A stretch of DNA of 64,000 nt, taken from positions 620,001 through 684,000 of the forward strand of contig MJGA01000013.1 of the NCBI GenBank assembly GCA_001910725.1, in the 5' to 3' direction. Shown one piece after another: positions 22,178-31,366 of the stretch. The stretch is from Phanerodontia chrysosporium. Lineage: Eukaryota; Basidiomycota; Agaricomycetes; Polyporales; Phanerochaetaceae. The first letter of the stretch is position 1; the number at the start of each line of letters is the position of its first letter. A model generated the notes under the pieces. That model did no database searches, was not told the DNA's origin, and saw only the letters and a program-made list of their open reading frames with translations. The translations under genes were made by a program, and so were the position numbers.

Positions 22178-22610
22178 ATGTTCGCTCGCCTCGCCCTCTT
22201 CTCCACCCTCTCCCTCGCTCTTCTTGCGGCCGCCACACCCGCCAACGTCGCCCGCGGCGGGTCTGCCACGACTGCTTGCTGCGCCAGCACCGAGCCTGTA
22301 CGTCCCTTCCCGCTGCGCACATCGCACTGGAGCTACACTGACTATTGTATGCGTGCAGGCCAACTCCGCGGCCGGGGTCGCTATCCTCAAGGCCCTCGGC
22401 GTTGACCTGAGCGACCTCGACGTCCTCCTCGGGCTCACGTGCAGCCCCATCAGCGTCGTCGGGGTCGGCTCCGGCTCTGAGTGCAGCGGTACCACCGTCT
22501 CCTGCACCAACGGCGTCGTCGTAAGCAGCAGTCCCTCATGGAGACGGATCTAAGCTCATAACCGTCCACAGCACGGCATCGGCATCGGCTGCGTCCCTAT
22601 CACTCTCTGA
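22178..22610 (+). CDS. class I hydrophobin-like protein with six cysteines
   Basis: A small secreted surface-active protein that would assemble at hyphal or air-water interfaces. Exons 22178-22297, 22359-22520 and 22572-22610 encode 106 residues with clean phases. A signal peptide (MFARLALFSTLSLALLAAA) is followed by a short linker, then ACC, a Leu-rich core (LSDLDVLLGLTCSPISVVG), SEC-SGTTV-SC and IGCVPITL. The hydrophobic pattern and introns match class I hydrophobins, but only six of the eight canonical cysteines exist: the first is missing before the CC pair, and the CC doublet after C5 is S-C. In the family C1 pairs with C6, so both halves of one disulfide are gone. The other spacings are normal. 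Confidence 0.85.
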
Positions 22611-23669
22611 GCAGCGTAGTGCGCATAGCAGCTACTGTCCGCCAAGGTATCTTGGATGTAACAGTGTATTGAGAGATGCAGAAGAATGTGATCTGCTGTT
22701 AGTGGGTGATAAGACGACAGGCTTGGCGGTGGCTGCGGAGCCTTGGCCCTGCAAACATGTTAGGGAATCTTCGGACCATCTTTCGAGCATATTCATATCG
22801 CTACCGACTACTCGTTGGTGGTGCAAGTGCGAGTGCTGACAAGTGAAAAGACAGTCGGTCATGTTTTACCAGCGCAAAAGTCGCAAGTCAAACCGCATGG
22901 ACCGGCTTCACCCGTGACACTGGCACGTGGTCAGAAGTCGCAACGCCACCTTCAAAGTTCAATGCGTCTCGTTTGCCACTCGATCATCTTACAGTATGTA
23001 CCACAATTCTCGTCAGTGGATTGTGCAGAATATCTTACTGTCATGGTAGGTCAAAGGCCTCCCAGTTCCCATTGCACGCTTGCTTGCGAGGCTCAGTCAG
23101 CACGCACGCACTTCATTTCGACCGCATTGTCAAGCAGACGGCTCCGACCCTCGATGAGATCCAGTTCGATTATCACATCATATCTGCGAATGATCATTAG
23201 GCTTTCAGGAGCTGAAAGCTTGGTCGGCATGCCATTCAGATGAAATCCAGATCGATCCGCGCAATCCACCAGTGCATACAACACCCATGCGTGCACCAAC
23301 GTTTTCCAGTATGCCTCATGCTCAATGACTCCGCTTCCATGCCTACGGCGCGAAGTAGAAAAGGCCTCGATGGTATGGTGTGTCAAGGGTGCGTGACGAC
23401 TCGCCAGCGCCCAAACTCGGCCCTCACACTGGTAGCAGGTTCCGCGAGGACTCGCATGCACAACCTGAATCGCGCACACGCACCCGACTCGTGTTGGGAA
23501 TTGCGAACACTCATAAATGATCTAGCGGTCAGTTTCCGGTGCCTTACACTTCTTCCCTCTCCTCGGCCCCTCCATGGCATACTGCGTCCCAGCCGTGGAA
23601 TTATGTCTCTAGTAATTATCACCGTCACATCTGTGTTTTGTCTCTGGCTCAAGGCTGACGACGATCAGC
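22611..23669. other. intergenic between hydrophobin and PARP-like gene
   Basis: About 1 kb. The far end may contain the unresolved first exon of the PARP-like gene (an ATG-GCA-TAC-TGC near 23573 is a candidate), but no in-phase junction was found. Otherwise nothing recognised. Confidence 0.4.
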
Positions 23670-24860
23670 TGCCGCCAACAACCAAAGCATGTTGACAAAT
23701 GTGGAAAGCTCGGGGACTTCTGCTCCAAGACATGCAGAGACACCGTCCGCGATGCAGGTGATTCCTCCCCTTTCGATCAGCTTCAGTCGAGTATGCAGAC
23801 CCATCTCCACTAGCGCCTATGATCCTTGAGGTTCCCTATGGATCCCAAGAGTTCCTGAGAGGTAAGATTCATGCGGCGTCGATTGGCAATAGACCGACAG
23901 TCTTCGCAGTTTTCAGCCTATTTCGGGCAGGGTGGCGGCATCCACTCGCGGAGAAGCCATTTCGTGGAGACGTAATGAAGGTAAGAGGATAGGCCTTTGC
24001 TGCAGCAGAGTCGGTTCTATGGCACACCGACGTCCAGGTGTTCAAGGTATACTCGCACAGGGATCACATGCACAAATTCAAGAAATACAGGCAAGAGAAG
24101 TTTATCTTGCACCTCTGCTCAGGCTGACTATCGATATCTCAGCCACGATAAAGGCAATACTGTAGAATTGTGGCATGGGACGTCTCGACTCTGCGGCATT
24201 GGCAATACATCTGGGGACACCAGGTTCTGCGGCCATCCCAAATGCGCGTTGTGCAGTATTTTGAAGGTACGTTCACTCCCCCTCACATGCGAGATACAAG
24301 ACCTTATCTCCGTGCTACGTACAGAATTCGTTTCGTGTAGATATGGCCAAGAAATCCAGACAGTCCTTCCAGCGGTTCGGCTCGGGAATATACACATCGT
24401 CGACTTCGTCAAAAGTAACTGGTTGAGCCCTAATGCACCCGCGCATATTCATCTGACCATGATATCTAGGCAGCTGATTACGCGAAACAGCGTATACCTG
24501 GTCCTGAGTCCCTCATTTTGAGTGAGGTAACCCTAGGCAGGATCTGCGTACCGACACATAAGGACACAACTCTTACAGACGTGAGTTAGATCCCCTGAAC
24601 CTATAATGCGTTCATGAGACTCATCTTGCCAGGCTCCCCGTGGCTTTGATTCGGTAGTCGGCCAACCAAATCTGACGGTGAACTATGATGAGGCCGTTGG
24701 TGAGTCCTGCTCTTCCTCGAGTAAAATTGCCACGAGCATTGACTCACCCTCACCACAGTGTATAAGGTAAGGGCACCAGGGGCCTGTCGGGAGTCAATAC
24801 TGACAGCGTTTTCGCTTTCAGAATAGGGCTATCCGACCCAAATACCTCGTCACCTTTTGA
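23670..24860 (+). CDS. PARP-like ADP-ribosyltransferase domain protein
   Basis: A predicted ADP-ribosyltransferase that uses NAD+, assembled from small exons: 23670-23757, 23814-23861, 23910-23980, 24038-24090, 24143-24266, 24325-24414, 24470-24580, 24633-24699, 24759-24766 and 24822-24860. Every junction is in phase. The N-terminal exon has Cys pairs (CRQQPKHVDKC ... FCSKTC) like a small zinc-binding module. The catalytic part has LWHGTSR (His codon at 24174), RFGSGIYTSSTSSK (Tyr at 24391) and NYDEAV-VYKNRAIRP (Glu at 24690), the H-Y-E triad and PARP signature order. It ends YLVTF. One donor (after 24090) is GC rather than GT. The start codon is unresolved. The target and cellular role are unknown. 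Confidence 0.72.
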
Positions 24861-25354
24861 ACTCGGACTGCCACGCCGTTCGGCTTACTACTTCGTTCTT
24901 CCTGGGCTTCGTTCCAGAGGCACCACAGAGGTTCGTCCTAACCTATTCCTTGGTCTGTACTGTCGGTCAATATCATGTCCATAAACGTATTGTATCTTGA
25001 TCATATAAATATGCGATACCCGATATACATGCTACGAACTGTGGCTTGCTGAGAAATGCATCAGGCTCTGATTAGCATTCGCGTGCAACGAGGATACTTC
25101 GTTGGGCGACACCGCCCACAACACCGGGTAGATGGAAGCGAGAAGCGTCAGAACACCAAGTGACTGCTCCAGCAGTAGATCCACCATCCATAAAGATAGG
25201 CTACCTCACCGCATGGAGGATGCATGTCAGACGTTCCACCGCACTGCAGACATGCTGATCCTATGTTGCAAGCGGTCTTAGCTCCCGCCAACTCTACGAG
25301 CCCCGTGTCGCGCCGCGGGTTACACGCTTTTATAGATAGGGTCCTATGCTGCGC
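24861..25354. other. intergenic, left flank of the retrotransposon
   Basis: About 490 bp. A minus-strand TATAAAA near 25328-25334 lies 20-30 bp from the insertion site. Open frames here are short or borrow sequence from the LTR. Confidence 0.4.
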
Positions 25355-25359
25355 GAAAC
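25355..25359. repeat. target-site duplication, left copy (GAAAC)
   Basis: GAAAC directly before the left LTR matches GAAAC directly after the right LTR. A 5-bp duplication is typical of LTR retrotransposon integration. Confidence 0.9.
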
Positions 25360-25882
25360 TGTTGAACTCGCGGTTCTCAGGGGGCTCGCGCAGGCGTCGG
25401 AAGCGACAGCCAACGGCGTCCAAGCAGCGGGCAGAATTGCCTAGCCGCGAAGCACTCAGTGCAAGCGTGTAACCCACGATATTCAACAGGCCACAGCGAG
25501 CGAGTGTACGAGCGAGCGTACGATTATACCTAAACACGACGGCGCGGAGCGCGTAAGTCCAGGTGCGAGGGCAAAGAGCACACGTGTATATCACTATACC
25601 TAAACACGACGGCGCGGAGCGCGTAAGCTAGGTACAGGTCGTAAGCATAAGGCATAATGCGGGGACGCGAAATATACTCACTCCAGGTGCGAGGGCAAAG
25701 AGCACAAGGAGTGATCCCGGAGCGATGGGGGATTATATACTACGATCGAGAAATTAAGAGTCCGATCAAAGTCCGTTTTATCTAATCTAAGATAAACCAT
25801 AGAGAGTCCGCGCGCATGGGCGCAATCATAAGGCATGGAGACCGGGCCGGCACCGGGAGCCGAGCCACCCGACCGTTCAACA
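25360..25882 (-). repeat. 3' LTR of the copia element
   Basis: 523 bp, bounded by the inverted ends TGTTGAAC/GTTCAACA. Inside are two copies of a roughly 33-bp unit (at about 25525 and 25593) and two of a roughly 24-bp unit starting CCAGGTGCGAGG (at about 25559 and 25683), possibly regulatory. The last six bases on the minus strand side supply the final Cys codon and stop of gag-pol. Confidence 0.93.
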
Positions 25883-28800
25883 CTCCCCCTTGGCGAGGCG
25901 ATACGGTACCAAGCCAAGCGTCGTGGCGTGACGAGCATGAACCTCAGCTGGCAGTGGCTTCGTGAGGATGTCTGCTGGGTTGTCGGTACCAGGTATCCGA
26001 ACGAGTTCGACGAGACCATTGTCAAACTGTTCGTGAACAGCATGGGCACGAACGCGGGTGTGTTTTGTGCGGTGCTTGACATTGGGCGACTGAGACGAGT
26101 CGACTGCTGATTTGTTGTCGCAGTAAAGTTGAACAGGCTTCGTGAGCGGATGGTCAATGTTGTCAGCGAAGACCTCGAGCCAGAGTAATTGGCGAATGGC
26201 TTCATCTGCGGCGAAGTATTCAGCGTCGAAGGTGTCACGGGCCACGGAGCGCTGCTTGCGCGAGGCCCAACACACAGCACCTCGACCAAGGAAGAAGGCG
26301 TAGCCTGAGGTCGAGAGCGAGTTGTCCTTGTCGCTAGCAAAGTCTGCGTCGGTGTAACCGCGCAGATCGTTTTCGTTGTCATCCGAATGCCCGAGGCAAA
26401 GTCGGAGACTCGAAGTGCCGCGGAGGTACTTGAGCACACGATAGGCGGCAGCTACGTGTTGCGGTGAAGGGTTCGACTGATATTGGCAGAGCCGTGCGAC
26501 GGCGAAGCCAAGGTCAGGGCGAGTACCAAGCATGGCGTACATGAGGGAACCGAGCAAACTGCGGTAGTGTCGGAGACGATCTGGTGGGCAATCTGCTGGG
26601 TCCTCAGTGTTCTTCTCGAGTACGACGTCCTTGCCAAGTGGAGCGTCGATGGGATTACACTCGTCGAAGCCGAAACGCTTGAGGACGTTTTCGATGTACA
26701 GCTCCTGATCGAGGTAGATGCGCTTGTTCGCACGATCTCGAGTGATGCGTATGCCGAGGTAGTGTCTGAGTTCGCCAAGGTCCTTGAGCTGGAACCTCTT
26801 CTTGAGTGCCTCTTTCGTGCGTGTGATGAGATCGAGGCTGTTTCCCATCATAGTGAGATCGTCGACGTAGACCACCAATATTTCGAGGTCTCCCCCTTGT
26901 CGACGTGCTACGAAGATAGCAATGTCGCCGGAATCGTGGCAGACAAAGTCTAACTCCTCGAGACAGGCGCGAAGCGTAAGGAACCACTGTCTCCCAGCTT
27001 GCTTCAGCCCGTAGATAGCCTTCCGCAGGCGACAAACTTTGCCTGGGGTCGTCACGAAGCCTTCAGGTTGCTCCATATACAGCTCCTCGTCTAATTCTCC
27101 ATTCAGATATGCTCGGTCGAAGTCTATCTGATGGATTTCCCAGTCCAGTATAGCAGCCAGGGCGATGAGGTATCGCCAAGACTCCAGACGGGCGACAGGA
27201 GCGAAGGTGTCTTCGTAGTCGATGCCTTGAACTTGCGTAAATCCCTTTGCTACGAGCCTCGCCTTGTAGCGATCCACATCTCCGTTCTCATTAAACTTGA
27301 GCTTGTAAACCCATTTGCACTTTATCGCCTTTCGACCGTTGGGTAGGTCGACAAGTTCCCAGGTGCCCGAGCCTAGCAGGCCGTCGATTTCGGCCTGCAT
27401 AGCAGCTTGCCACTCGTCAGCATCTGGCGACGACATTGCTTCGCGATATGTGCGAGGCTCTCCTGATGGAGTGAGCTCGCTTGCGATAGCGGATATGTCC
27501 CCAGGCTGTCTTCCAGTTGCCATAGCGCGTTCGATCTCCTCATCCGTTGCACCAGGCCATACACTCTGCCATCGATTCGTGGGCTTCCGCTCGCGGGTGC
27601 CGCGGCGAAGTTCCTGCGATATGACGCGATGGGCAGGATTGGTGATGGGGTTGTACGTGTCTGGCCGGTTTGGATTTGGCGTGAGAGGTGGCGGTTGAAC
27701 GACGCGAGGTGGAAGGACAGGTGCTTTGCCTTTGCCCTTGGTAACCTTGGGCTTAGGCTGTGGTAGCGGTGGTGGATCATTCGGCCGTGGTGACGGAGTC
27801 GCAGGCTCTGCCGGGGGCAAAGGCGAAGACTCGACCTTGGGCGTGGAACGAGGTGTTGGGCGTGGTATCTGAGACGGCGGAGGCAGATGAGGTGTGCTGA
27901 GCTGAGTAGTTGGAGGTGGTACAGGCGGTTGTGGTTGCTGCGTAGGAGTCGGAGGCGTATGAGGGAGCAATTCAACGGTGACGTATGACGGTGGCTCGGG
28001 TGTTGACCCAATAGGTTTACTCGAGGAAGTAGGGGGTACGGCGCGAGCGGGAAAGACTGTCTCGTCGAATATCACATCTGTACTCGCGACGAGTCTTCGG
28101 CTACGTTTGTCCCATAAGCGGTAACCCTTGGAATTCGCTTCGTAGCCGACAAACACTAAAGCGTCCGCGTTAGCGTCAAGCTTTTTGCGTTTGTTCCCTT
28201 GAATGTGGCGATAGGCCAGGCAACCGAAAACGCGGAAGTAAGATACATCCGGTACGGTGCCAGTGAGTGCCTCAATGGGCGTCCGCCATGCCAACGCCCG
28301 TTTCGGGGCGCGGTTGCGAACGTGCACGGCTGTCATAACAGCCTCTTCCCAAAATCCCAGCGATAGCCCAGCAGCGTGAAGCATTGACTTCGCAGCTTCA
28401 ACAAGCGTGCGATTCATGCGTTCAGCCTTGCCGTTCTGTTGGGGCGTATCGGGTACGGTGCGCTGGTGAACGATTCCAGAGTCCTTGAGCAGTTTGATGA
28501 ACTCGTTGGACTGGAATTCGCCTCCACGATCCGACCTGAAGACCTTAATCTTCGCCTTGAACTGCGTTTCAACGAGGGCCTTGAACTCTTTGAACTTCGG
28601 CAAAAGCTCGTCTTTCGTTCGTAACGGATAGACCCAGGTGACGTCAGTGCAGTCGTCGATGAACGTGGCGAAGTAGCGTCGTCCGTGCGGTATGGACGCA
28701 ACGCTCATGGGGCCATCGAGGTCGGAGTGAATGAGGTCGAAGGGATGTGCAGCGCGGGGTGTGGACGATGAAGGGAAGGGACGCCGATGATGCTTGCCCA

Positions 28801-30364
28801 TGACACAGCCCTCACAGGGATGCGAGGACCGAACCGAGTCGTCAAGCGACAGGCCTTTGACCGGGGCGTTTTCAGCTGCACGCAGCTTCTGAACAGCCTC
28901 CCAGTTAAGGTGCCCAAAACGTTGGTGTACGATGTCGATGGGTGCGGCGTCGTGCGAGGCAGCAGCAACAGACGTAGCAGGAACGGCGAGTTCAAGCCAG
29001 TACTGGTTGTTGCGACGATGACCTACGCCGTACGTGGTGGAACCGCGTACAATGCGGACTTGTCCATTGCCAAAGACAAGTTGGAAGTCTTTCGACTCAA
29101 TGCAGCCGACAGATATGTACCGGTGTGCGATGTCTGGTGCGTAGAGCACGTTCTCAAGACGCAGCGTTACTGATTTTCCGTCAACGTTGTTCGTACCGAT
29201 GACAGACCCTGATCCGAGAATCGCGACTTGCGTCTTAGCCTTATCAGCAAGCGTGGCGTGCGACGGCGACGTGTACGCAGCATAGTCGGCGAAATCGGAC
29301 AGGTCGCTGGTGATGTGTCGTGTACAGCCTGAGTCGATCATCCATGGGCGTGCGCCCGGGCGATAGAAGGAAGCGGCGACGTTGGCAGCCTCAGGCGCGG
29401 AGCCTTCGGCGACGACTACATGTACAGCAGCAGAACCAGTACCAGAACCAGAACCGGTGTCCTTATCCTTGCCTTTGCCTGCCTTCTTCTTCTCCTCCTC
29501 AGAAGCAGCTTGCTTCTTACGACACTCCGACTCCCAGTGACCCTTGTGACCGCAGAAGTGGCACTTGCCTTTCTTCTTCTTGTCTGACGGTTTGGACGAA
29601 GACGAAGATGGCGACGACGTCGAGGGCTTGCTGAAGCGAACAGCGGAGACGTTCGCGTTGCGGCGAGCTTCCTCGTCAAGGAGACGATTGCGGATTTCGT
29701 CGAGCTTGAGGTCGGAGGGCTTGGTCACAGCGAGGATGGGTTCGACGACGTTGGAGAACGAGTCGGGGAGAGCGGTGAGGAGACCGAAGATCTGAAGCAA
29801 CTCGAGGTTGTTCAGAATGCCACTGTTGTGTATCTCCTTCCAAAGCGAACCGCGCTCGTCGAGCCGCTTAGCGAGGGGCTGAGCGTCGTCGATCCGATGG
29901 GTAAAGTAAGCGCGGAACTTGGTGAAGGCAGACATGGTGGTGGCGGAGGCGTAGTTGGTCTTCAACTTGTCCCAGAGCTCCTTCGTCGTGATCGAGTCAT
30001 CCTCAGCGAGGTGGAGGATCGACGGATCGAGGGTGGAGATGATGACGAAGCGGGTGGACGCGTCAATACGCATGAAGTTCGCATAGTCCGGGTGCGCGGA
30101 ATCGGGCTTGGCGATCTCGCCACTGACAACGGGCCATGACAACGTAGCGATGAGGTACTGCTTGAGCAGCATAGCCCACTGCTTGTAGTTGGCGGCGCCC
30201 TTGAGCTTCTCGACTTGCTCGAGACGAAGCGACGGGGCCGACGTGGCGAACGTTGAGGTGGATAGGACTGACGGGGCAGACATGGACGTAGACGGACCAG
30301 AAGACGCAGAACCGCCTGAAGGCAGCGACGGCAGTGGCGGCGGCGGCGGAGGGGTTGTGGACAT
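25877..30364 (-). CDS. copia gag-pol polyprotein
   Basis: One open frame of 1495 residues starting MSTTPPPPPPLPSLPSGG. Gag occupies about residues 45-260, followed by a CCHC zinc knuckle (C-x2-C-x4-H-x4-C) at 268-281. Protease shows DSGCTRH at 344. The pre-integrase/HHCC zinc region spans about 480-520 and integrase has its D, D, E residues near 547, 612 and 648 (HSDLDGP, RSDRGGEF, QNGKAERMN). Reverse transcriptase includes KARLVAKGFTQVQGIDY and the catalytic YVDDL. RNase H has YTDADFASD and CDNKSAVD. No stop or frameshift interrupts it, so the element could be autonomous. The stop codon lies inside the 3' LTR. Confidence 0.95.
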   Translation of the reverse strand: MSTTPPPPPPLPSLPSGGSASSGPSTSMSAPSVLSTSTFATSAPSLRLEQVEKLKGAANYKQWAMLLKQYLIATLSWPVVSGEIAKPDSAHPDYANFMRIDASTRFVIISTLDPSILHLAEDDSITTKELWDKLKTNYASATTMSAFTKFRAYFTHRIDDAQPLAKRLDERGSLWKEIHNSGILNNLELLQIFGLLTALPDSFSNVVEPILAVTKPSDLKLDEIRNRLLDEEARRNANVSAVRFSKPSTSSPSSSSSKPSDKKKKGKCHFCGHKGHWESECRKKQAASEEEKKKAGKGKDKDTGSGSGTGSAAVHVVVAEGSAPEAANVAASFYRPGARPWMIDSGCTRHITSDLSDFADYAAYTSPSHATLADKAKTQVAILGSGSVIGTNNVDGKSVTLRLENVLYAPDIAHRYISVGCIESKDFQLVFGNGQVRIVRGSTTYGVGHRRNNQYWLELAVPATSVAAASHDAAPIDIVHQRFGHLNWEAVQKLRAAENAPVKGLSLDDSVRSSHPCEGCVMGKHHRRPFPSSSTPRAAHPFDLIHSDLDGPMSVASIPHGRRYFATFIDDCTDVTWVYPLRTKDELLPKFKEFKALVETQFKAKIKVFRSDRGGEFQSNEFIKLLKDSGIVHQRTVPDTPQQNGKAERMNRTLVEAAKSMLHAAGLSLGFWEEAVMTAVHVRNRAPKRALAWRTPIEALTGTVPDVSYFRVFGCLAYRHIQGNKRKKLDANADALVFVGYEANSKGYRLWDKRSRRLVASTDVIFDETVFPARAVPPTSSSKPIGSTPEPPSYVTVELLPHTPPTPTQQPQPPVPPPTTQLSTPHLPPPSQIPRPTPRSTPKVESSPLPPAEPATPSPRPNDPPPLPQPKPKVTKGKGKAPVLPPRVVQPPPLTPNPNRPDTYNPITNPAHRVISQELRRGTRERKPTNRWQSVWPGATDEEIERAMATGRQPGDISAIASELTPSGEPRTYREAMSSPDADEWQAAMQAEIDGLLGSGTWELVDLPNGRKAIKCKWVYKLKFNENGDVDRYKARLVAKGFTQVQGIDYEDTFAPVARLESWRYLIALAAILDWEIHQIDFDRAYLNGELDEELYMEQPEGFVTTPGKVCRLRKAIYGLKQAGRQWFLTLRACLEELDFVCHDSGDIAIFVARRQGGDLEILVVYVDDLTMMGNSLDLITRTKEALKKRFQLKDLGELRHYLGIRITRDRANKRIYLDQELYIENVLKRFGFDECNPIDAPLGKDVVLEKNTEDPADCPPDRLRHYRSLLGSLMYAMLGTRPDLGFAVARLCQYQSNPSPQHVAAAYRVLKYLRGTSSLRLCLGHSDDNENDLRGYTDADFASDKDNSLSTSGYAFFLGRGAVCWASRKQRSVARDTFDAEYFAADEAIRQLLWLEVFADNIDHPLTKPVQLYCDNKSAVDSSQSPNVKHRTKHTRVRAHAVHEQFDNGLVELVRIPGTDNPADILTKPLPAEVHARHATTLGLVPYRLAKGEC
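25883..25893 (-). other. polypurine tract
   Basis: On the minus strand this reads CCAAGGGGGAG, immediately before the 3' LTR: the expected plus-strand primer position. It is also coding, giving the Lys-Gly-Glu near the end of gag-pol. Confidence 0.7.
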
Positions 30365-30448
30365 TTAGCGATGATGTGAGATGGAGCGTGTGCGTGAGAG
30401 CACGGGCAGGAACGTAGCGCGCGTGTGGGGATAGAGTGCCTGGAGCCG

Positions 30449-30470
30449 GTTAGAGCCGGGGCTCATAACC
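30449..30470 (-). other. primer-binding site, internal initiator tRNA-Met type
   Basis: Directly inside the 5' LTR the plus strand reads CCGGGGCTCATAACC, the anticodon stem-loop of an initiator tRNA-Met (CAT anticodon). The minus strand is therefore complementary to the middle of that tRNA, not its 3' end, which implies half-tRNA priming as known for Drosophila copia and yeast Ty5. Confidence 0.65.
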
Positions 30471-30993
30471 TGTTGAACTCGCGGTTCTCAGGGGGCTCGC
30501 GCAGGCGTCGGAAGCGACAGCCAACGGCGTCCAAGCAGCGGGCAGAATTGCCTAGCCGTGAAGCACTCAGTGCAAGCGTGTAACCCACGATATTCGACAG
30601 GCCACAGCGAGCGAGTGTACGAGCGAGCGTACGATTATACCTAAACACGACGGCGCGGAGCGCGTAAGTCCAGGTGCGAGGGCAAAGAGCACACGTGTAT
30701 ATCACTATACCTAAACACGACGGCGCGGAGCGCGTAAGCTAGGTACAGGTCGTAAGCATAAGGCATAATGCGGGGACGCGAAATATACTCACTCCAGGTG
30801 CGAGGGCAAAGAGCACAAGGAGTGATCCCGGAGCGATGGGGGATTATATACTACGATCGAGAAATTAAGAGTCCGATCAAAGTCCGTTTTATCTAATCTA
30901 AGATAAACCATAGAGAGTCCGCGCGCATGGGCGCAATCATAAGGCATGGAGACCGGGCCGGCACCGGGAGCCGAGCCACCCGACCGTTCAACA
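30471..30993 (-). repeat. 5' LTR of the copia element
   Basis: 523 bp, the same length as the 3' LTR and differing from it by eye at two sites (about 30559 and 30596). It should carry the element's promoter. Confidence 0.93.
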
Positions 30994-30998
30994 GAAAC
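30994..30998. repeat. target-site duplication, right copy (GAAAC)
   Basis: GAAAC after the right LTR, identical to the left copy. Confidence 0.9.
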
Positions 30999-31366
30999 CA
31001 CATGACCTGGACCCTGTGGAAAACTCGCAGTTCCGTACGGGAGAAGGTCGCATGCTTGCCGTAGTTGGGGTTTGTGTGGGTGAGCACCACGCAGCGAGGG
31101 TTCATTGATTCCAAGTCAAGGCAGAGTTTATCGTACTCCCGACTGCCCCTCTCCAAGTGTGTTCGTGATGGTCCCAGAACTCTAATGTCCGAGGTTCGCG
31201 ATGCCTGGACATACCCAACAGATTACACTTTGGTCTGGATGGTACGGCGTGGATCTCGTATGGCGACTGCGGTGCCCACTGAAAACGCCTCGATGGCGCA
31301 TCTTCACCTCGATTAGTGAGATATACATACATCTAGCAACCAAATTTAGTATCAGAAGTACAGTCC
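30999..31366. other. intergenic, right flank of the retrotransposon
   Basis: About 370 bp between the element and the 3' end of the DEAH helicase. A minus-strand open frame (31156 downward, with VVLTHTNPNYGKHATFSRTE) runs into the element and would stop soon after if the empty site is rebuilt. No domain recognised. Confidence 0.35.

Larger units (their letters stand above)
25360..30993 (-). mobile_element. complete Ty1/copia LTR retrotransposon
   Basis: A 5634-bp element, transcribed on the minus strand. It has two 523-bp LTRs that begin TGTTGAAC and end GTTCAACA, a 5-bp target duplication, a primer-binding site next to the 5' LTR, a purine tract next to the 3' LTR, and one intact gag-pol frame in the order protease, integrase, reverse transcriptase, RNase H, which defines the copia superfamily. 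By eye the LTRs differ at two positions (both transitions), so insertion is recent. The element lies in the gap between the PARP-like gene and the DEAH helicase and breaks no gene I can recognise. Confidence 0.95.

Noticed and set aside
25148..25594. Minus-strand frame of 148 codons
   Set aside because: Its first half is LTR sequence, repeated at 30463-30705; it is a chance frame across the LTR edge.
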